DNA from: Sulfitobacter sediminilitoris
GTDB lineage: Bacteria > Pseudomonadota > Alphaproteobacteria > Rhodobacterales > Rhodobacteraceae
DNA: 64,000 bases
Direction: 5' to 3'
Assembly: GCF_010667575.1 (NCBI RefSeq)
Contig: NZ_JAABNT010000011.1
Location: forward strand, 62,001-126,000
Shown: positions 27,454 through 36,133 of the stretch, piece by piece
Position numbering within the stretch: position 1 is the stretch's first letter
Layout of the letters: each line of letters begins with the position of its first letter
Program-made: the position numbers and the translations under genes
Notes under the pieces: generated by a model
Database searches by the model: none
What the model was told of the DNA's origin: nothing
Seen by the model: the letters and a program-made list of their open reading frames with translations, nothing else

Positions 27454-28194
27454 TCAAGCGGTGCCGCGCAAGGCAATAGGCATCAAGCTGGGTACAACGG
27501 CATCCGGCCCCGTGATCCATTCATAGGCCATGAACGTCGACCACCCGCCAAGACCCATGAAGAAGAAATCTCCCAAAAACAGGTGGAAAGCTACCACATG
27601 GTCTTGGCCGCGCGCGCGCCATGCATCGTCATAGGGCGCACCGCCTTCTTCGCCGCTCGTCATCTCGGCCAATATCTCGCCTACCGTGGGCAGTCCCGCG
27701 CTTTCATCCGTTCCTGACCACGTCCCCGCACGCATCAGCGCGCGGGCGCATTGGGTATAAATCTCGCCAATGGTGATGACGATCACGGTCGCGGGCTGGC
27801 GACCCTTCTTTTCGAACCGCGCCCGCAGTTCTGCATCGTCGGTCAGAATGGCTTGGCCGTTCACCCGGACGACATTGTTCGATCCGGGTACCATGAACAT
27901 CAACGAAATCCGCCCGTCCTGAACAATGTTGCGAAGGGAATCGAGACGGTTGTTTCCACGCCAATCGGGCATGGCCAACGTCCGCTCATCCAGTTCCAAA
28001 ACCACGGGGCCATCGTCACCGCGCGGACTGCCGTCAGTTCCCTGTGGTCCCACGGTGCTGAGCACACAAAACTTGGACGCCATGATCCACTCGCGATATA
28101 GCGGCGTCATCCTGTCAGCCACCTTGCGCAACGAGGGAGCACCCGCCTTGCCGTAAAGAGACTCAAGTTGCTCAATATCCGTGATCCTAGGCAT
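27454..28194 (-). CDS. Pyridoxamine 5'-phosphate oxidase-family protein with shifted C-terminus
   Basis: 246-residue FMN-binding split-barrel protein. The first 195 residues are ordinary for the PNPOx-like subfamily: MASKFCVLSTVGPQGTDGSPRGDD near residue 38, PDWRGNNRLDSLRNI near 76, and LPTVGEILAEM near 165. The expected end RAAKTMW followed by a TAG is present in the neighbouring frame at 27591, right after a GCGCGCGCGC run. A 2-base loss (or 1-base gain) there extends the protein by about 45 residues. Without it the length would be near 201, the family norm. The start overlaps plsC by eight bases; it is the last gene of ftsE-ftsX-plsC-PNPOx. Confidence 0.8.
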   Translation of the reverse strand: MPRITDIEQLESLYGKAGAPSLRKVADRMTPLYREWIMASKFCVLSTVGPQGTDGSPRGDDGPVVLELDERTLAMPDWRGNNRLDSLRNIVQDGRISLMFMVPGSNNVVRVNGQAILTDDAELRARFEKKGRQPATVIVITIGEIYTQCARALMRAGTWSGTDESAGLPTVGEILAEMTSGEEGGAPYDDAWRARGQDHVVAFHLFLGDFFFMGLGGWSTFMAYEWITGPDAVVPSLMPIALRGTA

Positions 28195-28912
28195 TTGGCT
28201 GCCATCCTCCCTCTTTCAACAGGGCGTTGGATGTCGTTTCGACCTTTTGTTCCAAGTCCGCCATGAACGCGTCTTTCGACAGGCCCGGTTCGATCGGGTC
28301 AAGAAATTCGACCACTGCCAGACCGGGACGGCGGTAAAGCCCGCGTCGTGGCCAGAAATAGCCTGCATTTGTAGCCACAGGGATACAGGGCTGCCCCAAC
28401 TGCCCATAAAGAACGGCGGTGCCCACCTTGTAGGGGGCCGACACCCCCGGCGCGACACGGGTGCCTTGTGAATAGATCACGATCTGTCCCGGCTCGATCC
28501 GGCCCGCGTGAACGTCATCCATCATCTTCTGGATCGCCTTGCCGCGCTTGCCCCGGTCTACGGCAATCATCTGCATGCGCTTGGTGTATTGACCAATCAC
28601 CGGGGTCCAGAGAATTTCCTTTTTCATGATGAACTTGGCCCGTGGCAGGGCGTGGAATATGATCATGATATCCAGAAACGACTGATGCTTGGCGGCAACC
28701 AGCACCTCGCCATCAGGCACTTTGCCACGCACCTCGCACCGCAATCCGATCATCCAGCGCGCGCTCCACATGCACCATGCCGCATAGGTCTTGCAGGCCG
28801 TGTAAGCGCCGGTCTTTGAGAACATCGCCCAAGGGGCAAATGCCAGACCGATGATCGGCATCGCGATCGTCACCTGAATTATGTAGAGGATCGAACGCAC
28901 CCATTGCAGCAT
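28187..28912 (-). CDS. plsC: 1-acyl-sn-glycerol-3-phosphate acyltransferase
   Basis: Inner-membrane enzyme that acylates lysophosphatidic acid to phosphatidic acid. 241 residues. The catalytic NHX4D-type motif is AAKHQSFLDIMI near residue 75; VDRGKRGKAIQKMMDD near 118 is the second block; IYSQGTRVAPG near 148 stands in for the EGTR motif; and CIPVATNAGYFW near 176 is the fourth block. One or two hydrophobic helices occupy the N-terminal 35 residues. It starts one base into the ftsX stop (shared base 28912), so it is read in the ftsEX operon. Confidence 0.93.
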   Translation of the reverse strand: MLQWVRSILYIIQVTIAMPIIGLAFAPWAMFSKTGAYTACKTYAAWCMWSARWMIGLRCEVRGKVPDGEVLVAAKHQSFLDIMIIFHALPRAKFIMKKEILWTPVIGQYTKRMQMIAVDRGKRGKAIQKMMDDVHAGRIEPGQIVIYSQGTRVAPGVSAPYKVGTAVLYGQLGQPCIPVATNAGYFWPRRGLYRRPGLAVVEFLDPIEPGLSKDAFMADLEQKVETTSNALLKEGGWQPNA

Positions 28913-29817
28913 TACGAAAGCTCCCTCAATGTACGCCGTGCTGCGGCCCCCGTGGCCGCAAAGGCGACAGCCCCGGCAAGCAGCGGGATCAACAGCGGCC
29001 AGAGCCAGTGCCAGCCCTGAAACCCGAGCCCGGTCAGAAAACCACCCGCATCTGATGCGTCCGGCAGGAACAGCATTGCAATCAAGCCTAGTGCCGTACC
29101 TACCGCCGCGCCTGAGAACGCGCGCAGCGTAAAGCGGCGGATGAAAGCCTGCCCGATATAGCCATCAGTCGCACCAACAAGGCGCAGCACGCGAATGACT
29201 TGCGCATTTGCTGCCAAGGCCGCGTTGGCGGCCAGCGTGATCATCGCCGCCACCGCAGCCGCGATCAAAAGGATAGACGCCCACCCCAGGATTCGCAGAC
29301 GGGTTGCTGCCTGTATCAAGGGTGCGCGCCAGCGACTGTGATCATCCAACACCGCACCCGGCACTTCGGCGGCCAGACGCAAACGCAGCCCGGCGGCATC
29401 GACGCCATCGCTGTTCTCAATCACCTCAATCAGACGTGGCACCGGCAGCGTGTCCAGTGCCAGTTCAGATCCGAACCAAGGCGCCAGCAATTCCTGCTGT
29501 TCTTCATCACTCAGCGCCCGCGCGCTGGCGACGCCGCGGGTGGTTTCAAGAATGCGCAGCGCCGCTTCAGTTTGTACTGCACGTTGGTCCAGCGGCGCGA
29601 CAATGCGAATGGTCGCAGAGCGTGCCAATTCCTCGCCCCACCGGTCCGCAAGCCGACCCGCAGCCAGTGACAGTGCCATGGCAAAAACCGCCAGAAACGC
29701 CATCACAGCCGCCGCAAAAACCGTGAGTTGCGCGGTAAAGCCTGATGGCGGGACCACGCGGTCCGCCTGACGGTCACCGAGAAAAACAGCGCGCAGACTG
29801 GCGATGTCCAATATCAC
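28912..29817 (-). CDS. ftsX: Cell division protein FtsX
   Basis: 301-residue membrane partner of FtsE in the divisome, an ABC-like complex that activates peptidoglycan hydrolases. Visible are a cytosolic N-terminus, TM1 (about 28-50), a periplasmic domain (about 52-170) and three C-terminal TM segments (about 180-205, 228-250 and 270-292), with IRVLRLVGATDGYI between TM2 and TM3, a typical FtsX coupling stretch. Its start overlaps the ftsE stop by four bases. Confidence 0.9.
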   Translation of the reverse strand: MILDIASLRAVFLGDRQADRVVPPSGFTAQLTVFAAAVMAFLAVFAMALSLAAGRLADRWGEELARSATIRIVAPLDQRAVQTEAALRILETTRGVASARALSDEEQQELLAPWFGSELALDTLPVPRLIEVIENSDGVDAAGLRLRLAAEVPGAVLDDHSRWRAPLIQAATRLRILGWASILLIAAAVAAMITLAANAALAANAQVIRVLRLVGATDGYIGQAFIRRFTLRAFSGAAVGTALGLIAMLFLPDASDAGGFLTGLGFQGWHWLWPLLIPLLAGAVAFAATGAAARRTLRELS

Positions 29818-30491
29818 AGGTCTGCTCCTGCCAGTTGTATGCGCCGGTTGGCGATCCGCAACACCCTCGCCTGCACATGTGCCTTGGTGGCGCGGATCAG
29901 GCTCAGATCGTGGGTGGCGATCAATACGGTCTTGCCCATCTTGTTCAGCTCGATCAGCAACCGCAAAAGCCGTTGTGACATCTCCCAGTCGATGTTGCCG
30001 GTGGGTTCATCCGCCAATATCACGTCCGGTGACATGATCACCGCGCGTGCCAGCGCCGCGCGCTGGCGCTCGCCCCCGGACAGCTCTGGCGGCAGGGCAT
30101 CGGCCCTGTTTGTCAGACCAACCCAAGACATCAGCTCGTTCAGATCGCTGCCCGCCGCTTCGGCATGTCGCCCTGATACTGTCAGGGGCAACGCAATATT
30201 GTCCGTCACGTTGAGATGATCCAGAAACTGCACATCCTGATGCACCACACCAACACGGCGGCGGATTTCTGTGATGCCGTCTCGGTCAAGTCCCCGTACA
30301 TCTGCGCCAAAAAGCCGGATGTGACCTGCCGTAGGCAGCAGCGCCCCATAGCACAGTTTCATCAAGGTGGTCTTGCCCGCACCAGACGGGCCGGTCAGAA
30401 AATGAAACGAACCCGGCGCCAATTTCAGCGAAATGTCAGACAGCAATTCGCCACCGCCATAGCTGTAGGCCACATTTTCCAGCTCGATCAC
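29814..30491 (-). CDS. ftsE: Cell division ATP-binding protein FtsE
   Basis: ATPase of the FtsEX complex. I start at GTG 30491 because the translation from there (VIELENVAYSYGGGELL) matches the usual FtsE N-terminus; the open frame extends six codons further to a TTG. Walker A GPSGAGKTT at 34-42, the ABC signature LSGGERQRAALARA near 135 and Walker B VILADEPTGNID near 155 are intact. 225 residues, normal. First gene of ftsE-ftsX-plsC-PNPOx, divergent from the zinc-ribbon gene. Confidence 0.93.
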   Translation of the reverse strand: MIELENVAYSYGGGELLSDISLKLAPGSFHFLTGPSGAGKTTLMKLCYGALLPTAGHIRLFGADVRGLDRDGITEIRRRVGVVHQDVQFLDHLNVTDNIALPLTVSGRHAEAAGSDLNELMSWVGLTNRADALPPELSGGERQRAALARAVIMSPDVILADEPTGNIDWEMSQRLLRLLIELNKMGKTVLIATHDLSLIRATKAHVQARVLRIANRRIQLAGADL

Positions 30492-30655
30492 ACCTGCACC
30501 CCGTCTCAACGGTTCTGTTGTGCCTCAGCACCGCTGGGGATTCAATGCAGCACTTAGAGGCACGCGCACCAGTTATCGCTTTTCCTGGCCAAACGTTAAC
30601 CATATGGTATTGAAAGGTGCGCAAATATAGTTGTGAGTGAGCGACGGAATACCAA

Positions 30656-31495
30656 ATGAGGCTGAGCTGCCCAAATTGTGACGCCCAGTACGAGGTCCCG
30701 GATGAGGTTATTCCGACCTCTGGCCGGGATGTACAGTGCTCCAACTGCGGCCAGACCTGGTTTCAACATCATCCAGACCACGTTCCCGCGGAAGATGACC
30801 AAGACATAAAGTTGAGTGTTGAGGCACCCGCTCCTGACGAGGAAGTCTCGCCGCCTCCGCCCCCCGCACCGCCGCCCAGCAAAGAACCCGAGCGGCGCCA
30901 GCTTGACCCGGCCGTTGCCGATATCCTGAGGCAGGAGGCCGAAGCGGAGTTCGAGGCACGCAAGCGTCGCCAATCCGAAACGCTGGAAAGCCAGCCTGAC
31001 CTAGGCCTTGAAACCGCAGATGAGCCGACAAGGCCTGATCCAGAGGATGAAGCGGAGCGCCGCGCGATGGACGCCAAGCGACGCATGGCCCGCATGCGTG
31101 GAGAGAATGAGCCAGACACGGAAACCGCTGCTGCCGCGGCCGCGATTTCCTCGCGGCGGGGATTGTTGCCCGATATCGAAGAGATCAACTCGACCCTGCG
31201 CAGCGACAATAGCCCCAGCGGCGTTGACGCTGACGCTCGCGAGGAGCTGGGTGCTGGCGGCGAACAAAAGAAAAAGCGCAGTTTCAAGACCGGGTTTCTG
31301 ACAGTCGTGCTGATCGCAATTGTGCTGGCCGCGCTCTATATCCTTGCGGCACAGATTTCCGCAGCGGTTCCTGCGCTTGAACCCATGCTGAACAGCTATG
31401 TCGCGTGGATTGACCAAATGCGTCTGGCGTTGGATGAGAAACTCCAAAGCCTGCTCAACTGGCTCAACGACGCGGCAACAGAATCCTCAAACTAA
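30656..31495 (+). CDS. Zinc-ribbon (MJ0042-type) membrane-anchored protein
   Basis: 279-residue protein with an N-terminal zinc ribbon, C5-x2-C8 and C28-x2-C31 (SCPNC...CSNCG), followed by a long acidic, Pro- and Glu-rich disordered middle (about 45-195), one transmembrane helix (about 213-235, FLTVVLIAIVLAALYILAA) and a short helical tail likely in the periplasm. Cytosolic ribbon with tethered location suggests a partner-docking role. It is divergent from ftsE, a layout I recall from related bacteria, so a link with cell division is possible but unproven. Confidence 0.85.
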   Translation: MRLSCPNCDAQYEVPDEVIPTSGRDVQCSNCGQTWFQHHPDHVPAEDDQDIKLSVEAPAPDEEVSPPPPPAPPPSKEPERRQLDPAVADILRQEAEAEFEARKRRQSETLESQPDLGLETADEPTRPDPEDEAERRAMDAKRRMARMRGENEPDTETAAAAAAISSRRGLLPDIEEINSTLRSDNSPSGVDADAREELGAGGEQKKKRSFKTGFLTVVLIAIVLAALYILAAQISAAVPALEPMLNSYVAWIDQMRLALDEKLQSLLNWLNDAATESSN

Positions 31496-31508
31496 AGACC
31501 AACGCCGC

Positions 31509-34133
31509 TTAGAACCGGTCAAGCAGTCTGTTCAGATAATCCCGTTCAACTTCCGGGCGCTCCGTCTCGCCAGAGCGGCGGCGGATTTCGTCGAGCAGCT
31601 CGCGCGCGCGCCCTGCACCGCCCGGTCCCATCGCAAGCGGGCCTTCGGAACTGTTGGCACCATTGTTGCCTTGTTCGCGCCCCAGCGGATCTCGGTTTTG
31701 CGCCCTCCGGTCAGACTCCGCAGTGCCTTGCCCGGGCTGCTGGTTCTGTTCCTGTTGCGCCATCGCCTCGCCGAGTGACCGCATCCCTTCGCGCAGCGCT
31801 TCCATGGCCTGCGCCTGATTGTCGATGGCCTCGGCCAGATCGCGGTTGCGCAACGCCTGTTCGGCGTCATCCATTGCGCGGCCTGCCCGGTCAAGCGCGT
31901 CGCGTGCCGCATCGCCTTCCGGTGTCCCCTGACCGGGAAGGCGGCCCTGCTGGCGGCGCAGTTCATCGCGCAACGCCTGCTGGCGCTCGGCCAGACCCTC
32001 TTCGCTGTTGCCAGCGCTGCCATCACCTTGCTGGTTCCCTTCGGCGCGCTGTCCCTCACCTTGCTGCTGGTCGCCGTTGCCCTGCCCCTGACCGTTCTGG
32101 CCTTCGTGGCTCTGACCGCGCCCTTGGCCGCCATTGCGGCCCTCGTTGCCCTGATTTTCACCAGCCTGCGCACCGGGGTTGAACTGTTCCTGTAGATCAC
32201 GGAATGCCTGATCGCTCAGTCCCTGCTGCTGCCGCAGCGTGTCGGCAAGCCCTTCCATCGCCTGTTGCCCCGGTGATTGTTGGCCCTGACCCTGCTGGCC
32301 TTGGGTGACCCGCATGTTTTCCATCATCTCCTGAAGCTGCTGGAGCGCCTCTGCGGCTTCGGCCATGCGGCCCTGTTCCATCAACTCCTGAATGCGATCC
32401 ATCATCCGCTGAAGGTCGTCCTGCGTCATCTGCATGGACTCGCCCTGCTGCTGTTGCTGCTGTCCGTCTTGCCCCTGCTGACCTTCCTGTGCCTGCTGGC
32501 GCTGAAGCTGCTGAAGGTATTCTTCGGTAGCGCGACGCAACTCATCCATTAGTTCCGCGATCTCCTCGTCCGAGGCGCCATTTTTCATCGCCTCCTGCAA
32601 CCGCTCTTGTGCGCGGCGCAACCGCTCCAGCGCATCGGCCAGCACTCCCTCCTCCAGTTCCAGCGCCAGCCCCCAGAGGTCTTCCGCAAGCTCATCCTGA
32701 ACCTCATCGTCGAGACCGTAACGCGCGTGGATTTCCAGCCGCTCGATCAGCCGCCTGACCCGCAGCGCGATCGTCTCGCTTCGCAACACGTCCTGAGGCT
32801 GATAGGATACCGCCCGCATCACCTGCGCCATGCGCGGCGCATTGGCCTTGGACCAAAGCAGGTCGCGTCGCATCTCGATCATCGCGGCGGCGGCAGGATT
32901 GAAGAACCGCCGTCCGGGCAAGGTCATGTCCACGGGTGCAGTTGCGCCTTGCTGTTCTGCCGCATCCAGAACGCTAAGCGTCAATTTGACGGGGAGATTG
33001 GCCCAGGGATGTTTGGAAAAATCATCAATCATGTTCTCTTCGAACGCGGCCCGATCACCGGAAATAGGGGTCGGCAAAGGCACCACGATTTCTGCCCGTG
33101 GATCAGGGTCAATGGTTAGGCCATAACGGCGATCGACCGCCGCAAGGTCCAGCATGATACGTGCCTCGCCGGCCTCGACCCCGTAATCATCATTTGCGCC
33201 GAAGGGCAGCCGCATCTCACCCAGTGCGGCCACTTCGGGCTCGCCCAATATCTCAACTTCTGGTGGGTCATCGGGGCGTACTGTCACGCTCCATGCACGT
33301 CCGCCAGGTCCATCCACCGCGATTGTGCCCGCTTGCAGGACGGCAAAATCCTGGGCCGGATCCGATGCCGCTGGCAAATCGGACGTCCGACCGGACACCG
33401 TTTCTGACAAAGTCAGCGCCCCGACATCGCCATAGAACCGAAGTGTGATCAGCGTACCCTTGGGCAAATCCAGCGTCTCAGCCGTCTGATCGTTCAGATA
33501 CAGCGTGGGCCTGCCTGTGTATCTTGGCGGTTCTGCCCAGCCTTCCCAGACCGGACCTGACGCCAATCCGCCAGCGCCGGGGGCCATATCTGCCACGGAC
33601 CCAACCCGCCAGATTGATCCAAAAAGCAGTGCCACCGCGAATGCAAGCACCGCCACAAAGCGCAATGCGTAAGGGTCACGTTTCGATACCCGTAGATCAG
33701 CAGGTACCGCCCGCGCCGCTGCCGCACGCTCGGCCATCCTGGCCTTGTGCGCGCGCCAGACCGCCATGGCCGCCTCATCTTCGGTCCCGATGGCCGCATC
33801 GTCCATCATTGCCTGAATTGGCCGACCCGGCAGGCTGGCATCCAACCGTTCCATTGCGGCGCCCCGCGATGGGACCCGGAACCGCCGCAGCGCATAGACG
33901 AATGCACCCAAGGCCGCGACTGCCGTCAGAACGGCAGCACCCCATACCACTTCGATGATCACGGTGTCCTGCAAACCCAGCATCAGCGCCGCCAACACCA
34001 GCAAAACCACCGTCATCAGCGGCCAGAGCGATTGCACAAGCGCCTCGGCCAGCATCCCCGCCCAAGTCAGCCGCAAGGGCCAGCGCAGACCTCTCAGCCC
34101 GTTGCGCAAATCATTGGGGGTGAATGTGCTCAT
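31509..34133 (-). CDS. TIGR02302/DUF4175 family membrane protein with Gln-rich region
   Basis: 874-residue alphaproteobacterial protein of unknown role. Two hydrophobic helices lie near residues 28-80 and one near 155-175. A periplasm-like beta region follows (about 190-420), then a long helical, low-complexity part. Residues about 555-770 are very rich in Gln, Gly, Asn and Glu, with runs such as GQQGQDGQQQQQQGE and repeated GQGQ blocks. The family is always built this way. It follows lysA by 36 bases on the same strand. Large size and anchoring suggest an envelope function. Confidence 0.85.
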   Translation of the reverse strand: MSTFTPNDLRNGLRGLRWPLRLTWAGMLAEALVQSLWPLMTVVLLVLAALMLGLQDTVIIEVVWGAAVLTAVAALGAFVYALRRFRVPSRGAAMERLDASLPGRPIQAMMDDAAIGTEDEAAMAVWRAHKARMAERAAAARAVPADLRVSKRDPYALRFVAVLAFAVALLFGSIWRVGSVADMAPGAGGLASGPVWEGWAEPPRYTGRPTLYLNDQTAETLDLPKGTLITLRFYGDVGALTLSETVSGRTSDLPAASDPAQDFAVLQAGTIAVDGPGGRAWSVTVRPDDPPEVEILGEPEVAALGEMRLPFGANDDYGVEAGEARIMLDLAAVDRRYGLTIDPDPRAEIVVPLPTPISGDRAAFEENMIDDFSKHPWANLPVKLTLSVLDAAEQQGATAPVDMTLPGRRFFNPAAAAMIEMRRDLLWSKANAPRMAQVMRAVSYQPQDVLRSETIALRVRRLIERLEIHARYGLDDEVQDELAEDLWGLALELEEGVLADALERLRRAQERLQEAMKNGASDEEIAELMDELRRATEEYLQQLQRQQAQEGQQGQDGQQQQQQGESMQMTQDDLQRMMDRIQELMEQGRMAEAAEALQQLQEMMENMRVTQGQQGQGQQSPGQQAMEGLADTLRQQQGLSDQAFRDLQEQFNPGAQAGENQGNEGRNGGQGRGQSHEGQNGQGQGNGDQQQGEGQRAEGNQQGDGSAGNSEEGLAERQQALRDELRRQQGRLPGQGTPEGDAARDALDRAGRAMDDAEQALRNRDLAEAIDNQAQAMEALREGMRSLGEAMAQQEQNQQPGQGTAESDRRAQNRDPLGREQGNNGANSSEGPLAMGPGGAGRARELLDEIRRRSGETERPEVERDYLNRLLDRF

Positions 34134-34169
34134 CTCGCGTGCTCCCTCAGGGTGCGGGGCAGGATAGCC

Positions 34170-35435
34170 TCACAACCACTCGGGAATGGTATCTCGTTTT
34201 ATCATTTCGTCAAAGGTCGGCCGTGCGCGGATAACCGCGAATTGATCGTCTTTCACCAGCACTTCGGGAATAAGTGGTCGCGAATTATACTCGCTGCTCA
34301 TAACCGCGCCATATGCACCAGCCGATCTGAAGGCGACAAGATCACCAGACTGCAACGGCGGCATAAGCCGCTGCTTGGCAAAAGTGTCACCAGATTCGCA
34401 AACCGGGCCCACGATATCCATCGGTTGCATCTCTACACCTGCCGCAGGCTCCACCACCGGAATGATGTCGTGATAGGCGTCATACATCGCCGGGCGAATA
34501 AGATCGTTCATGGCGCTGTCGAGGATCAGGAAATCGCGCCCCTCACCCGACTTGACGTAGATCACCTCGCTCACCAGCAGTCCCGCATTACCGGCGATCA
34601 GACGGCCCGGCTCAATCTCGATCTCGCAGCCCAGATGGCCCAGTGTTCGCTTGACCAAAGCACCGTAATCCGATGGCAGCGGTGGATCCGCGTTACTGCG
34701 CTCGTAAGGAATGCCCAGACCGCCACCCAGATCCAACCGTGTGATCTTGTGTCCATCCGCGCGCAAGGTCTCTGTCAGGTCGGCGACCTTTTGATAAGCC
34801 AGCTCGTAGGGTTCGAGTTCTGTGAGTTGAGAGCCGATATGGACGTCGATGCCAATGACCTCGAGGCCCGGCATCTTGGCCGCCATTGCGTATACCTCGC
34901 GCGCGCGCGAAATCGGAATGCCAAATTTGTTCTCTGATTTGCCCGTGGCAATTTTGGCGTGCGTCTTTGCATCCACATCAGGGTTGACCCGCACGGTGAT
35001 TGGCGCCTTCACACCCACCTCTTGCGCCACCGCATCCAGCAGCACCATTTCCGGCTCACTTTCCACATTGAACTGCCGGATGCCGCCTTCCAGTGCCGTC
35101 CTGATCTCTTCCCGTGTCTTGCCGACGCCAGAAAACACGATCCGCTCACCTGGCACACCCGCGGCACGGGCCCTGCGGTATTCTCCACCAGACACTACAT
35201 CCATCCCGGCGCCCACTTCGGCAAGCGTGCGCAGCACCGCCTGATTTGAATTGGCCTTCATCGCATAGCAAACCAGATGATCCATCCCCTCCAGCGCCTC
35301 ATCGAACAGCCGGAAGTGCCGCAAGAGCGTTGCAGTGGAATAGACATAGAACGGCGTGCCGACCGCAGCCGCTATCTCGGAAATAGCAACATCCTCGGCG
35401 TAAAGTGCGCCGTCACGATACAGGAAATGATCCAT
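34170..35435 (-). CDS. lysA: Diaminopimelate decarboxylase
   Basis: PLP enzyme making lysine from meso-diaminopimelate. 421 residues from ATG 35435, where family sequence starts (MDHFLYRDGALYAEDV); the open frame runs 77 codons upstream but that part lies in and before the DUF2834 gene. Lys60 in CYAMKANSN binds PLP; DVHIGSQLTE near 205, DLGGGLGIPYE near 240 and the substrate-site Cys in GPVCESGDTFA near 346 are intact. It sits in the argH-lipoproteins-DUF2834-lysA-TIGR02302 run, joining arginine and lysine synthesis. Confidence 0.97.
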   Translation of the reverse strand: MDHFLYRDGALYAEDVAISEIAAAVGTPFYVYSTATLLRHFRLFDEALEGMDHLVCYAMKANSNQAVLRTLAEVGAGMDVVSGGEYRRARAAGVPGERIVFSGVGKTREEIRTALEGGIRQFNVESEPEMVLLDAVAQEVGVKAPITVRVNPDVDAKTHAKIATGKSENKFGIPISRAREVYAMAAKMPGLEVIGIDVHIGSQLTELEPYELAYQKVADLTETLRADGHKITRLDLGGGLGIPYERSNADPPLPSDYGALVKRTLGHLGCEIEIEPGRLIAGNAGLLVSEVIYVKSGEGRDFLILDSAMNDLIRPAMYDAYHDIIPVVEPAAGVEMQPMDIVGPVCESGDTFAKQRLMPPLQSGDLVAFRSAGAYGAVMSSEYNSRPLIPEVLVKDDQFAVIRARPTFDEMIKRDTIPEWL

Positions 35436-35467
35436 TTTCTTTTTGGCCCTGAATACTTGAGAGCGCC

Positions 35468-35785
35468 CTATTTTACAGGCGCTGTCCGCAAAAAAAGATA
35501 AAGCGGCAAGCCGCAGCTGACCCCAATACAGAAGGTGGCTGGAATGGCAATGAGTGCCAGCCAGTTCCGCCGCACCGCAACCTCGGCGATGATCCAGACG
35601 GTCAGCGTGACAGCGGCTATGGTCAGATCCCACACTAGCCCACTGGCGGCAGCGTTGACATGCCACGCATCGACCATCGCCATGATGTCATAGCCGTTCT
35701 GATTGAACCACGTGATGAAGTAATACATCGGGTGAATGGCCCCCCATATCGCAAGGGCCAGAAAAATCATACGCAAAGGGGACAT
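35468..35785 (-). CDS. DUF2834 family membrane protein
   Basis: 105-residue inner-membrane protein with three hydrophobic helices (about 5-25, 45-67 and 76-100). WGAIHPMYYFITWFNQNGYD near residue 15 and the Asn-rich AWHVNAAASGLVWDLTIAAV are the family motif region. I start at ATG 35785, one base after the stop of the small lipoprotein gene, rather than at the far upstream codon of the same frame. Function unknown in the family. Cotranscribed with argH and lysA by spacing. Confidence 0.8.
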   Translation of the reverse strand: MSPLRMIFLALAIWGAIHPMYYFITWFNQNGYDIMAMVDAWHVNAAASGLVWDLTIAAVTLTVWIIAEVAVRRNWLALIAIPATFCIGVSCGLPLYLFLRTAPVK

Positions 35786-35786
35786 A

Positions 35787-35957
35787 TCAGTACCTCCGAA
35801 CCACACCGACATTGGCATGGCCGGTAATATGGATCCCGGGCTGATAATTGCTAGGTTGCTGACGTGTATCGGACCGTCCGGCCGGATCGTCGTCCGGGTC
35901 AGGCGTGCCACATCCCGTCAGCGCGAAAAGCAGCGAGATGAGCAAAACCCGGATCAC
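35787..35957 (-). CDS. Tiny lipoprotein in the argH-lysA operon
   Basis: 56-residue lipoprotein translated from GTG 35957: [16 protein letters not shown] ends in a lipobox with C16, followed by an Asp-rich stretch (PDPDDDPAGRSD) and IHITGHANVGVVRR. The start overlaps the upstream lipoprotein stop by four bases (GTGA) and its own stop is one base before DUF2834. Coupled translation on both sides makes it a real gene despite its size. Membrane-anchored; role unknown. Confidence 0.75.
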   Translation of the reverse strand: MIRVLLISLLFALTGCGTPDPDDDPAGRSDTRQQPSNYQPGIHITGHANVGVVRRY

Positions 35958-36133
35958 AGCCCAACCCCCAACGTCACCGTCAGTGGCCCTTTGCTCACTC
36001 CTACACGCGTGTGGGCCGACATGCCGTTATCAGTTAACGTGATCGTTGCGTCCCGCGTCGGTATGACAGGCTCGCCATCTGCTCCACAAGCGGCAACGCC
36101 CGCCGCGATCAGCACTGCCAAAACCCATCTCAT
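35954..36133 (-). CDS. Tiny lipoprotein directly after argH
   Basis: 59-residue lipoprotein from ATG 36133, which overlaps the argH stop by four bases (ATGA). Signal [16 protein letters not shown] has its lipobox Cys at 16; the mature part [40 protein letters not shown] looks like a short beta structure. No family is recognised. The pair of tiny lipoproteins after argH is unlike anything needed for arginine synthesis and may reflect a shared promoter only. Confidence 0.75.
   Translation of the reverse strand: MRWVLAVLIAAGVAACGADGEPVIPTRDATITLTDNGMSAHTRVGVSKGPLTVTLGVGL

Noticed and set aside
30491..30509. TTG start six codons upstream for FtsE
   Set aside because: The GTG at 30491 gives the normal FtsE N-terminus; the extra residues do not belong to the family.
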